DNA of 31,845 bases from a virus (IMGVR_UViG_3300025118_000082:1-31845); one strand, 5' to 3'. Shown: positions 7,461 to 14,202, numbered from the stretch's first letter. The notes: generated by a model not told the origin, from the sequence alone. Made by a program: numbers and translations.

Positions 7461-7979
7461 TTACAGGTATCTCGGCTTTGAAGAAACGCCTGAAGAATAT
7501 AGTGATCTGGCTCGTTCAACACTCTCAGGGCTAACCGAAAGTGTCTGAGCAATTTGTACATCTGAAAAGCCTAAAGTCATAAGATCAGATAATCTTTGGG
7601 GATTTATATAATCAAAAGGTGGTTTGGTTCGTTTCCCAATGTCCTCCTCGGGATCACCAAGAACATGAACATGTTCCTGCGTATCTTTGGAATCTCTTTG
7701 CGACAGGCTTGAGTGATTGGCTTCAACTTCCTGCCAATCCACATGATCCACTATTTCACGATCATAAACATCCTCACCATTTTTGCTTTTGTATTTAGAT
7801 TCATATTCATCGACAATCTTTTCATAAGCTTCAATTTGTAATTGACCATAAACCCTTTCTTCTGCAGCATAACGATCAATACCGTAAATCTGCTGAATTG
7901 CACCTATTTCTGGATCATCTTCATCAAGGACAACATCTTCTATAGCATCCCGTAACTTCTGAGTTTCATCAGTCATCAT
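7461..7979 (-). CDS. HTH-containing protein of unknown function (about 172 aa)
   Basis: The frame is open to 8201, but the upstream part overlaps another HTH gene and looks non-coding. The likely start is one of the clustered ATGs at 8009, 8000, 7979 or 7976; GAGAG lies close to the last two. The protein is acidic and charged in its first 100 residues (ETQKLRDAIEDVVLDEDDPE), and the C-terminus has a helix-turn-helix-like stretch, LMTLGFSDVQIAQTLSVSPE, followed by a basic end (SSKPRYL). The DNA-binding end and charged body fit a transcription or packaging-adjacent regulator; it could even be a terminase-associated recognition protein. No family recognised. Confidence 0.65.
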   Translation of the reverse strand: MMTDETQKLRDAIEDVVLDEDDPEIGAIQQIYGIDRYAAEERVYGQLQIEAYEKIVDEYESKYKSKNGEDVYDREIVDHVDWQEVEANHSSLSQRDSKDTQEHVHVLGDPEEDIGKRTKPPFDYINPQRLSDLMTLGFSDVQIAQTLSVSPESVERARSLYSSGVSSKPRYL

Positions 7980-8014
7980 GTCTCTCATAGTAGTCATCAT
8001 GTCTCTCATAGTAG
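7973..8014. repeat. Two perfect 21-bp tandem repeats at the gene start
   Basis: Two adjacent identical 21-bp units (7973-7993 and 7994-8014) each contain an ATGAGAGACATGATG core on the minus strand. Because 21 is a multiple of three, they keep the frame and give MRDMMT twice if translation starts upstream. They multiply the possible start codons of the HTH gene and could be a recent slippage duplication or paired binding sites. Confidence 0.8.
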
Positions 8015-8095
8015 GTGAGAAATGGTGGGTATTTTGAGAGGGAAAAAGCTGTAAGTTAAAGAATATAGAGAGAAAAAAGTTTTTACAATGGTGGG
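8015..8095. promoter_or_regulatory. 81-nt intergenic stretch with a repeated decamer (possible operator)
   Basis: Between two HTH genes the decamer AATGGTGGGT occurs at 8021-8030 and 8087-8096, 66 bp apart (about six helical turns), with an A/T- and purine-rich segment between. Spacing and placement beside two DNA-binding genes suggest operator half-sites for one of them, but no promoter elements are clear. Confidence 0.3.
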
Positions 8096-8302
8096 TCAGG
8101 GTGGATATAGCCCCCTCTTTTTTAATGCCTTTATATGATCCCTCACTGTGCTTCTTGAAATCTCCATTATTTCGGCAATCTTTTCTTGAGTCCATCCCCA
8201 AGAACGAAAGATCAACACCATGACCTGTTTTACTGTAGGTGGGTTCTTCGGGTTGTAATCAATATCCGTAGCCGCATAGGGCGGCTTATTTGTGTTCCGC
8301 AT
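8096..8302 (-). CDS. Small helix-turn-helix DNA-binding protein (68 aa)
   Basis: After an unstructured N-terminus (MRNTNKPPYAATDIDYNPKN), residues 25-62 hold a clear helix-turn-helix of the LuxR/sigma-region-4 style: MVLIFRSWGWTQEKIAEIME then ISRSTVRDHIKALKKRGLYP. 'TQEKIAEIM.ISRSTVRDHIKALK' is the classic recognition helix arrangement. GGGAG is placed 7 nt before the ATG. It lies at the end of the replication block and just before another HTH gene, so it may control the switch toward packaging and structural genes. The target is unknown. Confidence 0.85.
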   Translation of the reverse strand: MRNTNKPPYAATDIDYNPKNPPTVKQVMVLIFRSWGWTQEKIAEIMEISRSTVRDHIKALKKRGLYPP

Positions 8303-8325
8303 CTATATCTCCCGCAAGATAGAGG

Positions 8326-8673
8326 TTATTTGTTCTTCAGCAATTCCTGTATTGTCAGTTGATCTCCTATCCAATCGTTCAGTCTCATATCTGCCCTCCA
8401 CTTGCCTTTATGCTTGTAGATCAAAATGGAGGTCTTATCAACAGGGCAATCATTTTCAACCTGTTTGATCCATTGAGGGAGGACAAGGCTTTTGGTGTTC
8501 TTGATTTCAAAGTGATAGTTGTGAAGGTGGCTGTCAATGTCAATATCTATAATATCACCCTTAAAAGACAGCCCTCCTGAGTTCGGTGTCCTGCGACAAT
8601 TCACTCCGAGGGTCTTGTTGATTATCTTGGCGACTTCCCTTTCGCCACGTTTTCCTTTAGCGTTAGCGTTCAG
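8326..8673 (-). CDS. Holliday-junction-resolvase-like PD-(D/E)XK nuclease; start probably a CTG
   Basis: The extended protein (115 aa) begins MNANAKGKRGEREVAKIINK and continues RRTPNSGGLSFKGDI...HFEIKNTKS...QWIKQVENDC. The pattern GxRGERE (E13), KGDI (D40), FEIK (E55, K57) and a following Q matches the Hjc/archaeal-resolvase nuclease fold, with E, D and ExK as metal and catalytic residues. Starting at the GTG at 8604 would delete the helix with the first Glu, so the true start is upstream. The only start-like codon is CTG at 8673, directly after the TGA of the previous gene, with AAAGGA 8 nt before it. It would resolve recombination or replication junctions before packaging. Confidence 0.8.
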   Translation of the reverse strand: MNANAKGKRGEREVAKIINKTLGVNCRRTPNSGGLSFKGDIIDIDIDSHLHNYHFEIKNTKSLVLPQWIKQVENDCPVDKTSILIYKHKGKWRADMRLNDWIGDQLTIQELLKNK

Positions 8674-8838
8674 TCAAGTTATCCTTTCTCTCCCCTTTGA
8701 ACAGGCGTAACAATACCTGGGCGGAGACTGTTTTATCAAAACGAGCCTTGCCTTTATAGGTTTACCACATTTTCTGCAACGAAATTTTGACATTTTTGTA
8801 TATGGATAATGAACCCCCTTAAATTTCTTCAGCATCAT
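8674..8838 (-). CDS. Zinc-ribbon mini-protein (54 aa)
   Basis: The ORF begins MMLKKFKGVHYPYTKMSKFR and contains CRKC and CYAC pairs (about residues 20-23 and 42-45), enough for a one-zinc ribbon. The start (ATGATG at 8838/8835) overlaps the stop of the methyltransferase gene and is preceded by an excellent GGGAGG site. An internal ATG (MSKFRCRKC) would give a 39-residue form. The stop is adjacent to the CTG of the resolvase. Role unknown; it belongs to a set of small zinc-ribbon proteins in this early region. Confidence 0.7.
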   Translation of the reverse strand: MMLKKFKGVHYPYTKMSKFRCRKCGKPIKARLVLIKQSPPRYCYACSKGRERIT

Positions 8839-9887
8839 TTCCCTCCCGATTCAAATAATTCATGCTGATCGAAACGTCTCTCAGCTATCTTTATGTATTC
8901 AGGATTGAGTTCAATCCCAATCCATTTACGGCCAAGTCTTTGAGCTACCCATCCTGTTGTCCCACTGCCGAAGAATGGATCTAAAACAATATCACCCTCA
9001 CTACTACCAGCCTTGATACATAATTCAGGCAATTTGGGTGGAAATACGGCGAAATGGGCTTCTTTGTAAGGCTTGGTGTTGATTTTCCAGACAGATTTTT
9101 TGTTAGCATTTATCCCACAAATCGGATTTCCGTCTTTATCAAAGTAACCCTTATGCCCTTTTATTTTTAGACCATCACCAGCCATATTGCTTTGCCAATT
9201 TTTACCACCAACAGCTTTCATTGGTCCATTTGTTTTTTTCGGTACACGATCTGACCCTTTTTGATTATCTATATCCTGCAATAGTCTTGCGATTGATTCA
9301 TCTTTCAACGGTGTCTTAATCGCATCCGCATCATAGAAATACTTGGCTGATTTGGTTAACAAAAATATATATTCGTGGGATTTAGTACATCTATCTTGGA
9401 CCGATTCAGGCATTGGATTAGGCTTATGCCAAATAATGTCCTGTCTTAAATACCATCCATCAGCCTGTAATGCGAAAGCAACACGCCACGGGATTCCAAC
9501 AAGGTCTTTTGGTTTAAGCCCTTTGACATTAGTTGGTATACCAATTTTATCTTTATTTTTTGCTGGTTTACCAAATTCTGTATGTTTCTTGTAATACTCG
9601 CTATTTTTATTACCAGCCTTCCCACTTCCATTATAACTATCCCCCAAATTCAGCCATACAGTTCCATCGTGTTTTAATACTCGCTTTATCTGTCTAAATA
9701 CTTCTACCATCTTCTCAACATATTCTTCAGGCGTTTCTTCAAGACCGAGTTGGCCATCCTGTCCATAATCCCTTAATCCCCAATATGGTGGCGATGTTAC
9801 TACGCATTGAATAGTCTCGTTTGGAATCTCTCCCAACTTTTCAAGAACGTCTCCTGCTAATATCTGATTCTCAGCGTGAAAATCCAT
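8835..9887 (-). CDS. Beta-class DNA methyltransferase (N4-cytosine or N6-adenine)
   Basis: The 350-residue enzyme starts MDFHAENQILAGDVLEKLGE, has TSPPYW early (about 31-36) and the SAM-binding DPFFGSGTTG late (about 303-312), followed by RKWIGIELNPEY. This is the beta-group order seen in M.PvuII/DpnA-like enzymes; SPPY is commoner in N4-cytosine enzymes but does not decide it. ATG at 9887 is preferred to the longer frame from 9914 because the extra residues lie inside the upstream gene; a GAG lies about 8 nt before it. It is a second methyltransferase besides the ParB fusion, again without a restriction partner, so self-protection is the simplest role. Confidence 0.9.
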   Translation of the reverse strand: MDFHAENQILAGDVLEKLGEIPNETIQCVVTSPPYWGLRDYGQDGQLGLEETPEEYVEKMVEVFRQIKRVLKHDGTVWLNLGDSYNGSGKAGNKNSEYYKKHTEFGKPAKNKDKIGIPTNVKGLKPKDLVGIPWRVAFALQADGWYLRQDIIWHKPNPMPESVQDRCTKSHEYIFLLTKSAKYFYDADAIKTPLKDESIARLLQDIDNQKGSDRVPKKTNGPMKAVGGKNWQSNMAGDGLKIKGHKGYFDKDGNPICGINANKKSVWKINTKPYKEAHFAVFPPKLPELCIKAGSSEGDIVLDPFFGSGTTGWVAQRLGRKWIGIELNPEYIKIAERRFDQHELFESGGK

Positions 9888-10212
9888 TAGTCTCAAACTC
9901 GAAATCCTTCTCAAAATTCTCCCGTTCCACCGCCTCCTTCACGCTCTTGAATCCATCAAGTCCCGCAATATGTGAGTCTGTGGGGAACCAATGCCGCCAT
10001 TGACCCTTCACTGAAATATAATAGAATAGAGCAACAGCCAACTTTCCTGATGTTTTTACAAATACAACACTGGCCATCTGGTCTGAATGGGGAATGATCT
10101 TCTGTACCGCGAAAGATTCTTTTAAATAATTGTGGTCCCTGTCTGTCCGGCTATATTGGGCGGCGGCTTCTGATGCAGCCCGTTTGAGTGCGATTTTATG
10201 AGATTTGGTCAT
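9871..10212 (-). CDS. Conserved-looking phage protein of unknown function (113 aa)
   Basis: The protein begins MTKSHKIALKRAASEAAAQY and has a compact central beta-rich part (VVFVKTSGKLAVALFYYISV, about residues 49-68) followed by GQWRHWFPTDSHIAGLDGFK. 'KTSGKLA..LFY......W..FPTDSH..G' is a pattern I associate with a small phage protein found beside methyltransferases and replication genes, but no function is known. It overlaps the 81-residue gene upstream by 4 nt (ATGA) and the methyltransferase downstream by 17 nt. Confidence 0.7.
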   Translation of the reverse strand: MTKSHKIALKRAASEAAAQYSRTDRDHNYLKESFAVQKIIPHSDQMASVVFVKTSGKLAVALFYYISVKGQWRHWFPTDSHIAGLDGFKSVKEAVERENFEKDFEFETNGFSR

Positions 10213-10454
10213 ATTTGATCTGATTCTTTCTCAGGTGGATACCATTCATTCAGATAATCCTCTTTGAGTTTTTCAAGATATGCGGGGTTGGAATTGGAAT
10301 TGATCTTTTCAATCAACAGTTCCAGGGCTGTCACTTTTTTGATTAGCCTGATCTGGTCTTTGGCCCAATCCTGTTTCGTCTCCACCAATTCTTTTCTAAG
10401 TCTCTGGATCTCGGTTTTCAGTTGTTGAATGAAGGGTACTTTATTATTACTCAT
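10209..10454 (-). CDS. Coiled-coil protein of unknown function (81 aa)
   Basis: Residues 5-50 are a heptad-rich helix (FIQQLKTEIQRLRKELVETK...), followed by KINSNSNPAYLEKLKEDYLN and an acidic end. Its ATG overlaps the TGA of the upstream basic mini-protein, and its own stop overlaps the next start; all are ATGA junctions, so the set is translationally coupled. No catalytic motif is visible; it may be a dimerising adaptor. Confidence 0.65.
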   Translation of the reverse strand: MSNNKVPFIQQLKTEIQRLRKELVETKQDWAKDQIRLIKKVTALELLIEKINSNSNPAYLEKLKEDYLNEWYPPEKESDQI

Positions 10455-10573
10455 TGTGAGGGATTAGATTTAGCCTTCTTCTTTGCTTTTCTTTTCTCCC
10501 TTTTCCACTTCTTGATCGCTTCGTGCCGTTCCCTTCGTTCCTGTTTTCTCCGCTTTGCCTTTCTATTGGGCAT
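10451..10573 (-). CDS. Very basic mini-protein (40 aa)
   Basis: This ORF reads MPNRKAKRRKQERRERHEAI and continues to a KKWKREKRKAKKKAKSNPSQ end: more than half of the residues are Lys or Arg, in one long predicted helix. Such a peptide would bind nucleic acid. It overlaps the gene before it by 11 nt and shares an ATGA with the gene after it, so it fills an otherwise empty slot in a tightly packed operon. Whether it is made cannot be decided from sequence alone, but packing and clean start/stop junctions favour it. Confidence 0.55.
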   Translation of the reverse strand: MPNRKAKRRKQERRERHEAIKKWKREKRKAKKKAKSNPSQ

Positions 10574-10823
10574 GGGGTGAGTTTTCCTTTCCACCTAAAC
10601 TCTTTTTCATCTTTTTCCAATCTCTCATCGTCTTCTCTCTGAACCCCATCTCATAAAGGGCTTCCTGTATTGTTCTGAGATCGTAAAGGTTACACCTGTC
10701 AAGAATCCTTATTATCTTTTCATGAATCTCACTCTCTTCAAGACAGTTATAGCACATCCGTTCATCTACATCCATATCAGTTGCGTGGTATTTGAATCCA
10801 CAGGATATGCAAGTGTATTTCAT
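10563..10823 (-). CDS. Zinc-ribbon protein (86 aa)
   Basis: The N-terminus MKYTCISCGFKYHATDMDVD followed by CYNC gives two Cys pairs (C5/C8 and C24/C27), a one-zinc ribbon. The rest is helical and ends basic (MRDWKKMKKSLGGKENSPHA), with a segment IIRILDRCNLYDLRTIQEAL that resembles a small winged or all-helical domain. It overlaps the gene upstream by 4 nt. No specific function recognised. Confidence 0.7.
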   Translation of the reverse strand: MKYTCISCGFKYHATDMDVDERMCYNCLEESEIHEKIIRILDRCNLYDLRTIQEALYEMGFREKTMRDWKKMKKSLGGKENSPHAQ

Positions 10824-11053
10824 TTCGAATCCTCATCAGCCCATGCACCATAGTCCTTCCAGAGATGTAGCATTTTGGCTTCAAGGATATTGAGCCGTCT
10901 GATAACATTGAGGCAAAAATCAGTTGACTCTTTTTTCATTTCCATCAGTTCTCTCTCCATCTTTTTCAACCTCTCTTCCGGCTTCTTTTTCTCTTTCTTT
11001 GTGGCGATGCTCAACAAGACAATGGTTAGGGCAAGGAGTGACACAACTGACAC
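10820..11053 (-). CDS. Membrane-anchored coiled-coil protein (77 aa), i-spanin-like build
   Basis: It starts at a GTG with a hydrophobic N-terminal segment (VVSLLALTIVLLSIATKK, residues 2-19) and then a highly charged coiled coil (KPEERLKKMERELMEMKKES). One N-terminal membrane helix plus a periplasmic coiled coil is the layout of an inner-membrane spanin (Rz-like), but also of many regulators. A second ORF overlaps it in another frame (see 10920-11081), as in Rz/Rz1 pairs. It lies in the replication region, far from the endolysin, which argues against the spanin reading. Confidence 0.6.
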   Translation of the reverse strand: MSVVSLLALTIVLLSIATKKEKKKPEERLKKMERELMEMKKESTDFCLNVIRRLNILEAKMLHLWKDYGAWADEDSK

Positions 11054-11081
11054 ATAGAAGCGGTAGGAGGAGCTTCGTCAT
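10920..11081 (-). CDS. Overlapping ORF with an N-terminal signal-like segment (53 aa), uncertain
   Basis: The ORF begins 10 nt after the stop of the upstream gene and reads MTKLLLPLLCVSCVTPCPNH, a short hydrophobic, cysteine-rich segment resembling a signal peptide (lipobox only approximate: CVSC), then a fully charged tail (KEREKEAGREVEKDGERTDG). It overlaps the membrane coiled-coil gene for most of its length in a different frame. The placement fits a small lipoprotein (o-spanin-like) embedded with an i-spanin-like gene. The charged tail could simply be the out-of-frame shadow of the coiled coil. Confidence 0.3.
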   Translation of the reverse strand: MTKLLLPLLCVSCVTPCPNHCLVEHRHKEREKEAGREVEKDGERTDGNEKRVN

Positions 11082-11091
11082 TATACGCCAC

Positions 11092-11313
11092 TCACTCACC
11101 CTCATAAATTTCACCGCAGATTTCCCGGTAATAAGAATCATCCAATATCTTTTCAACCGACTTGGGATTTCCTTTTTTCTCATCATCAAAACGATTGAGC
11201 AGGATTTGCCCGAGTTTGACCGCGTTCTCTGTGAGAAAATTCTTTGCGATAATAAAGCCTGTTCCCACCATTAATCGCCAGAGTTCAACTTCATCTTCAT
11301 CTTTCAATCTCAT
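11092..11313 (-). CDS. Small acidic protein of unknown function (73 aa)
   Basis: The product begins MRLKDEDEVELWRLMVGTGF and is mainly helical with an acidic C-terminus (YYREICGEIYEGE). Its ATG overlaps the stop of the replication initiator gene by 4 nt (ATGA), placing it as a coupled downstream gene. The position directly after a replication initiator is where helicase-loader partners or small regulators sit in other phages, but no motif confirms that here. Confidence 0.6.
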   Translation of the reverse strand: MRLKDEDEVELWRLMVGTGFIIAKNFLTENAVKLGQILLNRFDDEKKGNPKSVEKILDDSYYREICGEIYEGE

Positions 11314-12158
11314 GGTGCTACTTCCATTTTCAAGGGGACGATCTTGTCTTTACAACAGCGTGAATCACCCCAAATCTCGGCCCTTGAATATGAACTCCCC
11401 TCCCCACAGGTTGAGCAGTAGCCAATATAAAACCCTGCTGTATCTGTTTTGAACTGGTCCACAACCTCTTTTTTCTCAAGAATCTCGTCGTCCCATCGCT
11501 GTTGATTCAACCAGGTAGAAGGGTGCGGGATATATTGAGGGTCTTGCCACCCTTTAGATTTTCGGTGCTTTTCAACGGATACCATGATTGTTTTTATCAA
11601 CACTCCATCAGGGTTGATCTTGTTCCATGCTTCAAGAGATTTGACCTTACCGACCTTTCTCGGGTATTTTTTCCAGAATTGTTCAAAGGATTTAGATGAT
11701 CTCTTATCTTTCCTTTTCTTTATTTCCTTTCCTTTCCTTTCCTTTATGGCATTGGGTTGGCATTGGGTACCCAATGCATCCGCATTTTTTCCCGACTTAT
11801 CCACAGACCAACGCTTCTCAGCCGCCTTCTTACCTAAAATTGATTTTTTCTCCCTCTTATCCACGTTTTTCAATACTCGCTTGGAATAGAAATTGTTGTC
11901 ATCATCCTTTTGAAACAGTCTCAATTCAAAACATCTCTTCAGAAATACCTCCAGAAAATCAGATTCGACAGATAAAGACCATGCAAGGCCCTTGATCCCG
12001 GATAGGCTCAACCGATAATTAGAAGCCTCGTTCAACATCTCAACGATTGCCCAATAAATTCCATATCCCTGCCAATCATATTCAGTCAACAGTTGTAAAA
12101 TCCGCTCGTCGTTCCTGGCGTTTGTATCGTGTGAAAAATAAAAAGCATTGTCCTTCAT
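11310..12158 (-). CDS. Replication initiator / replisome organiser (DUF4373-type N-terminus)
   Basis: The 282-residue protein starts MKDNAFYFSHDTNARNDERI, followed by a GYGIYWAIVEMLNEASNYRL block (residues about 34-53). This is the DUF4373/Lin1244-type winged-helix domain of phage and plasmid replication proteins, which binds the origin. A basic, low-complexity linker (KERKGKEIKKRKDKRSSKSF) precedes FEQFWKKYPRKVGKVKSLEA, a second conserved block of such proteins, and the C-terminus has a CSTCG/CC pair. ATG at 12158 is preferred to the upstream one at 12173 because GGGAG sits 8 nt before it and its A starts an ATGA overlap with the gene before. No polymerase or helicase is seen, so it likely recruits the host replisome. 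Confidence 0.85.
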   Translation of the reverse strand: MKDNAFYFSHDTNARNDERILQLLTEYDWQGYGIYWAIVEMLNEASNYRLSLSGIKGLAWSLSVESDFLEVFLKRCFELRLFQKDDDNNFYSKRVLKNVDKREKKSILGKKAAEKRWSVDKSGKNADALGTQCQPNAIKERKGKEIKKRKDKRSSKSFEQFWKKYPRKVGKVKSLEAWNKINPDGVLIKTIMVSVEKHRKSKGWQDPQYIPHPSTWLNQQRWDDEILEKKEVVDQFKTDTAGFYIGYCSTCGEGSSYSRAEIWGDSRCCKDKIVPLKMEVAP

Positions 12159-12445
12159 CTTATCGGCTCCCATTTCCCGTTTTGTCGTTTGTGCCAGACA
12201 TATTCACCATCGACCATAATACTCCTCACTTCTTCCCCTTCTTCTGTGACCCACGTGCCGCAACCACAGAGTTGTATTCTTTCTTCAGTGCAAGAACAAT
12301 GTTCATCACCTCCTGAGGGGAGCATTGGTGTGTCATCTTTCCACCCACTACTCCCCTCTTGATTATTTTGGATCTGGCTATTCCCCTTGCGAACCCCAAC
12401 ACTTTGTATAGGTGCTGTTGCCCAAGAGCGAATTGATTTGCCCAA
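12155..12445 (-). CDS. Cys-rich mini-protein, start uncertain (up to 96 aa)
   Basis: The C-terminal half has HCSC and LCGCGTWV cysteine pairs followed by VDGEYVWHKRQNGKWEPIR, a plausible small zinc-binding protein whose stop forms an ATGA junction with the replication initiator. The frame is the same as that of the preceding ERF-like gene, read past its stop, and begins at a TTG at 12445. A later ATG at about 12325 (MLPSGGDEHCSC) is also possible. A different frame across 12226-12336 competes for the same DNA, so the true gene content is ambiguous. Confidence 0.45.
   Translation of the reverse strand: MGKSIRSWATAPIQSVGVRKGNSQIQNNQEGSSGWKDDTPMLPSGGDEHCSCTEERIQLCGCGTWVTEEGEEVRSIMVDGEYVWHKRQNGKWEPIR
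12226..12336 (-). CDS. Competing small ORF (36 aa) in another frame
   Basis: The ORF reads MTHQCSPQEVMNIVLALKKE and ends VVAARGSQKKGKK; it makes an amphipathic helix with a basic tail and has ordinary codon choice. The frame is open further upstream to 12483, with GTG or TTG alternatives. GGTGG lies just before the ATG, and an internal AGGAGG precedes a second ATG by only 2 nt. It overlaps the Cys-rich ORF throughout. Either one, or both, may be real. Confidence 0.35.
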   Translation of the reverse strand: MTHQCSPQEVMNIVLALKKEYNSVVAARGSQKKGKK

Positions 12446-12457
12446 CGTCGCCAGGGA

Positions 12458-13192
12458 TCAGAATGGCAGGTCGTTTGATTCAACTACTTCAGCCACTTCA
12501 TTATCCTTTCTGTATTCAATCTCATGCTCGGCGAAACCACCTTTTGATTTGTGGTGATCAACAGCCCATTCAAGAATGCCGTTATCCAGTTCACTCCACG
12601 TTTTGTTGGCGTTCTTTCCAGTTGAGAAGGCAACGGTTTTCCGGGTAGCTTCCCAATCAGAGTCATCAGATACTGAGATTTCACCGTTAGACAGATCACT
12701 GTAAGGACCCTGTGGAACAGAATCATCTCTTCTCATTTCTTCAGTGATCTCTTCAGCGGGTGTGGTTTGATAACCCTTTAACCGAACAACCCACGCAAGG
12801 CAACCTCTGAGAGCCTTTGAGATGGCTCTTGTTTGGGCCATTGAGGCGAGAGCAAAAGCCTCCCGGTCCGTCCATATCCCTTCACGCATACATCTTCCGA
12901 TAGCCTCTGAAACGATCATTCCATCAGATGCTTTTCGGACAACAGCGTGAGCCTCGTAACCCGTGATACCACCTTCTTCTATGTAGGTGGCTCTGTCCGA
13001 TCCTGCAACAACGCCGTAGATTGTTCCGATGGTTTGCCAATCTTCCACAGTCAAGTATTGCTTACCCCCAATAGTGACAGGTTTCGCAACACTCATCAGG
13101 GCTTCTGCGGCTGAGGATGCCACATCAATCACGCCCTGCGGATTAGCATCGGGTGCGAGGTTAGTTGTTTTAACCTCTTCTATTTCACTCAT
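12458..13192 (-). CDS. ERF-like single-strand annealing recombination protein
   Basis: This 244-residue protein carries the signature SMAQTRAISKALRG (about residues 117-130) seen in ERF and related phage/archaeal ssDNA-binding annealing proteins, after a GYEAHAVVRKASDGMIVSEA beta-region (about 78-97). The C-terminus is acidic and ends ESNDLPF, closely resembling the protein-docking tail of bacterial SSB (DDDxPF). It would coat or anneal single strands during replication and recombination, and the tail could recruit host SSB partners. Neighbours are a replication initiator and a resolvase-like nuclease, a coherent recombination set. Confidence 0.8.
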   Translation of the reverse strand: MSEIEEVKTTNLAPDANPQGVIDVASSAAEALMSVAKPVTIGGKQYLTVEDWQTIGTIYGVVAGSDRATYIEEGGITGYEAHAVVRKASDGMIVSEAIGRCMREGIWTDREAFALASMAQTRAISKALRGCLAWVVRLKGYQTTPAEEITEEMRRDDSVPQGPYSDLSNGEISVSDDSDWEATRKTVAFSTGKNANKTWSELDNGILEWAVDHHKSKGGFAEHEIEYRKDNEVAEVVESNDLPF

Positions 13193-13193
13193 C

Positions 13194-13454
13194 TTATTTC
13201 CTCCCGTTTCTTATTATTGAATCGACATCTCGGCAGAACCTGCTTTTGATGTCCTTACTATTGCCTTGCTCATCACGCTCGATGGCAAAGTCAATCTTTG
13301 GTTTTGAATAGATCGGGATCATAGGTTGACGACATTCACCCATGAAGACCTCTACAGCCTGTTCCAGAGCATACTCATATTCGCTTTTGTTCCAATCCCA
13401 ACAGCCCTGATGTTCATAGGGCGAATCGTAACTGACTCCGAAGATCCACCGCAT
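13194..13454 (-). CDS. Protein of unknown function (86 aa)
   Basis: It begins MRWIFGVSYDSPYEHQGCWD and contains an aromatic-rich N-terminal half with WNKSEYEYALEQAVEVFMGE, then a basic C-terminus (CRDVDSIIRNGRK). ATG at 13454 shares its A with the TGA of the upstream gene (TGATG), so this start is preferred to the longer frame from 13484. It lies one base before the ERF-like gene and may work with it. No family recognised. Confidence 0.65.
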   Translation of the reverse strand: MRWIFGVSYDSPYEHQGCWDWNKSEYEYALEQAVEVFMGECRQPMIPIYSKPKIDFAIERDEQGNSKDIKSRFCRDVDSIIRNGRK

Positions 13455-13636
13455 CAAAAGACCCGATCGAGAAACCGAATCCACGCCCGGTAAATCCTGA
13501 CATGAACTGGTTGAGAGTAGGCTGCAAAGAAGTCCACGACCAGAACGGCCTTGTAACGTTTGGCTTTTTCATTCTCTTCACGCTTCTTGTCGATAGCACA
13601 TTGGAACGAATCAAGTACCATGTTTTCTATATTCAT
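13454..13636 (-). CDS. Small protein of unknown function (60 aa)
   Basis: Starting at the ATGA junction with the previous gene, the protein reads MNIENMVLDSFQCAIDKKRE, then a charged helix and a hydrophobic, aromatic segment (KAVLVVDFFAAYSQPVHVRI) with a basic end. An ATG 15 nt upstream (MEIETMNIE) is an alternative start. A competing ORF on a different frame (13414-13614) lacks any start signal and was not kept. Function unknown. Confidence 0.6.
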   Translation of the reverse strand: MNIENMVLDSFQCAIDKKREENEKAKRYKAVLVVDFFAAYSQPVHVRIYRAWIRFLDRVF

Positions 13637-13902
13637 TGTTTCAATCTCCATGCTGTTAAATATCCCATTCTAAAATTGTCCGACTGTTCCATCTGGAAAC
13701 AGGGACCACATTGTTTATTTGCTTTCCCATAACGCGGAATGTTCTCGAAGTAATCTTCGCCTTTTCCGACTGAAAGATATGAGGCACTAAAAACCCTCTG
13801 ACAGGTGGGGCAGAGGTACATTGTCTCTTGGGGGTGGGGGATGGTAGATTTCTGATTGCTCACTTTCGTGGAGGTAGAAACCCACCATCCATTTTCAAAC
13901 AC
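13633..13902 (-). CDS. Zinc-ribbon protein (89 aa; N-terminus uncertain)
   Basis: CPTC and CGPC pairs (about residues 31-34 and 65-68) frame a zinc ribbon around RVFSASYLSVGKGEDYFENI. Three starts are possible. The internal ATG at 13821 gives MYLCPTCQRV; the GTG at 13902 (GGGAC before it) gives the 89-residue form listed. The frame also stays open and protein-like (IPTSRKPGR) back to an ATA at 13935, which has GGAGG 4 nt before it. The last is not a standard start codon but would fit the near-cognate starts seen elsewhere in this genome. Downstream gene overlap is ATGA-type. Confidence 0.6.
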   Translation of the reverse strand: MFENGWWVSTSTKVSNQKSTIPHPQETMYLCPTCQRVFSASYLSVGKGEDYFENIPRYGKANKQCGPCFQMEQSDNFRMGYLTAWRLKQ

Positions 13903-13947
13903 ACGTCCCGGTTTCCGCGAGGTAGGGATTGTTATTTAGCCTCCACT

Positions 13948-14190
13948 TTAATTAATGCAAATGTGAGTTGGTTTTTCCTTTAGCCAATCCATCTGTGGGA
14001 TAATTTGAGAATCAAGTATTTTCCCCGACATTGAAACGCCACCTTTGACTTTCATTGGAGTAGGGGAGAAAAGAACCTGTCCGTATGAATTCCCCTCATC
14101 GTCCGAGGCGTAAATCAAGGGAAGATTCCCATACTTCTTCTGTCTCTCCTGTAACATTTTGATGTAGTCGTTTAACTTTAATTGTTTCAT
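13948..14190 (-). CDS. Protein of unknown function (80 aa)
   Basis: It begins MKQLKLNDYIKMLQERQKKY and has the middle block LPLIYASDDEGNSYGQVLFS (about residues 23-42). 'I..L......YG.LPLVYASDDEGN.Y' is a common pattern in small phage proteins of unknown role. The ATG has GGGAGA 7 nt upstream. It follows the SEC-C gene by 12 nt in the same early operon. Confidence 0.65.
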   Translation of the reverse strand: MKQLKLNDYIKMLQERQKKYGNLPLIYASDDEGNSYGQVLFSPTPMKVKGGVSMSGKILDSQIIPQMDWLKEKPTHICIN

Positions 14191-14202
14191 TATTATTCTC
14201 CC

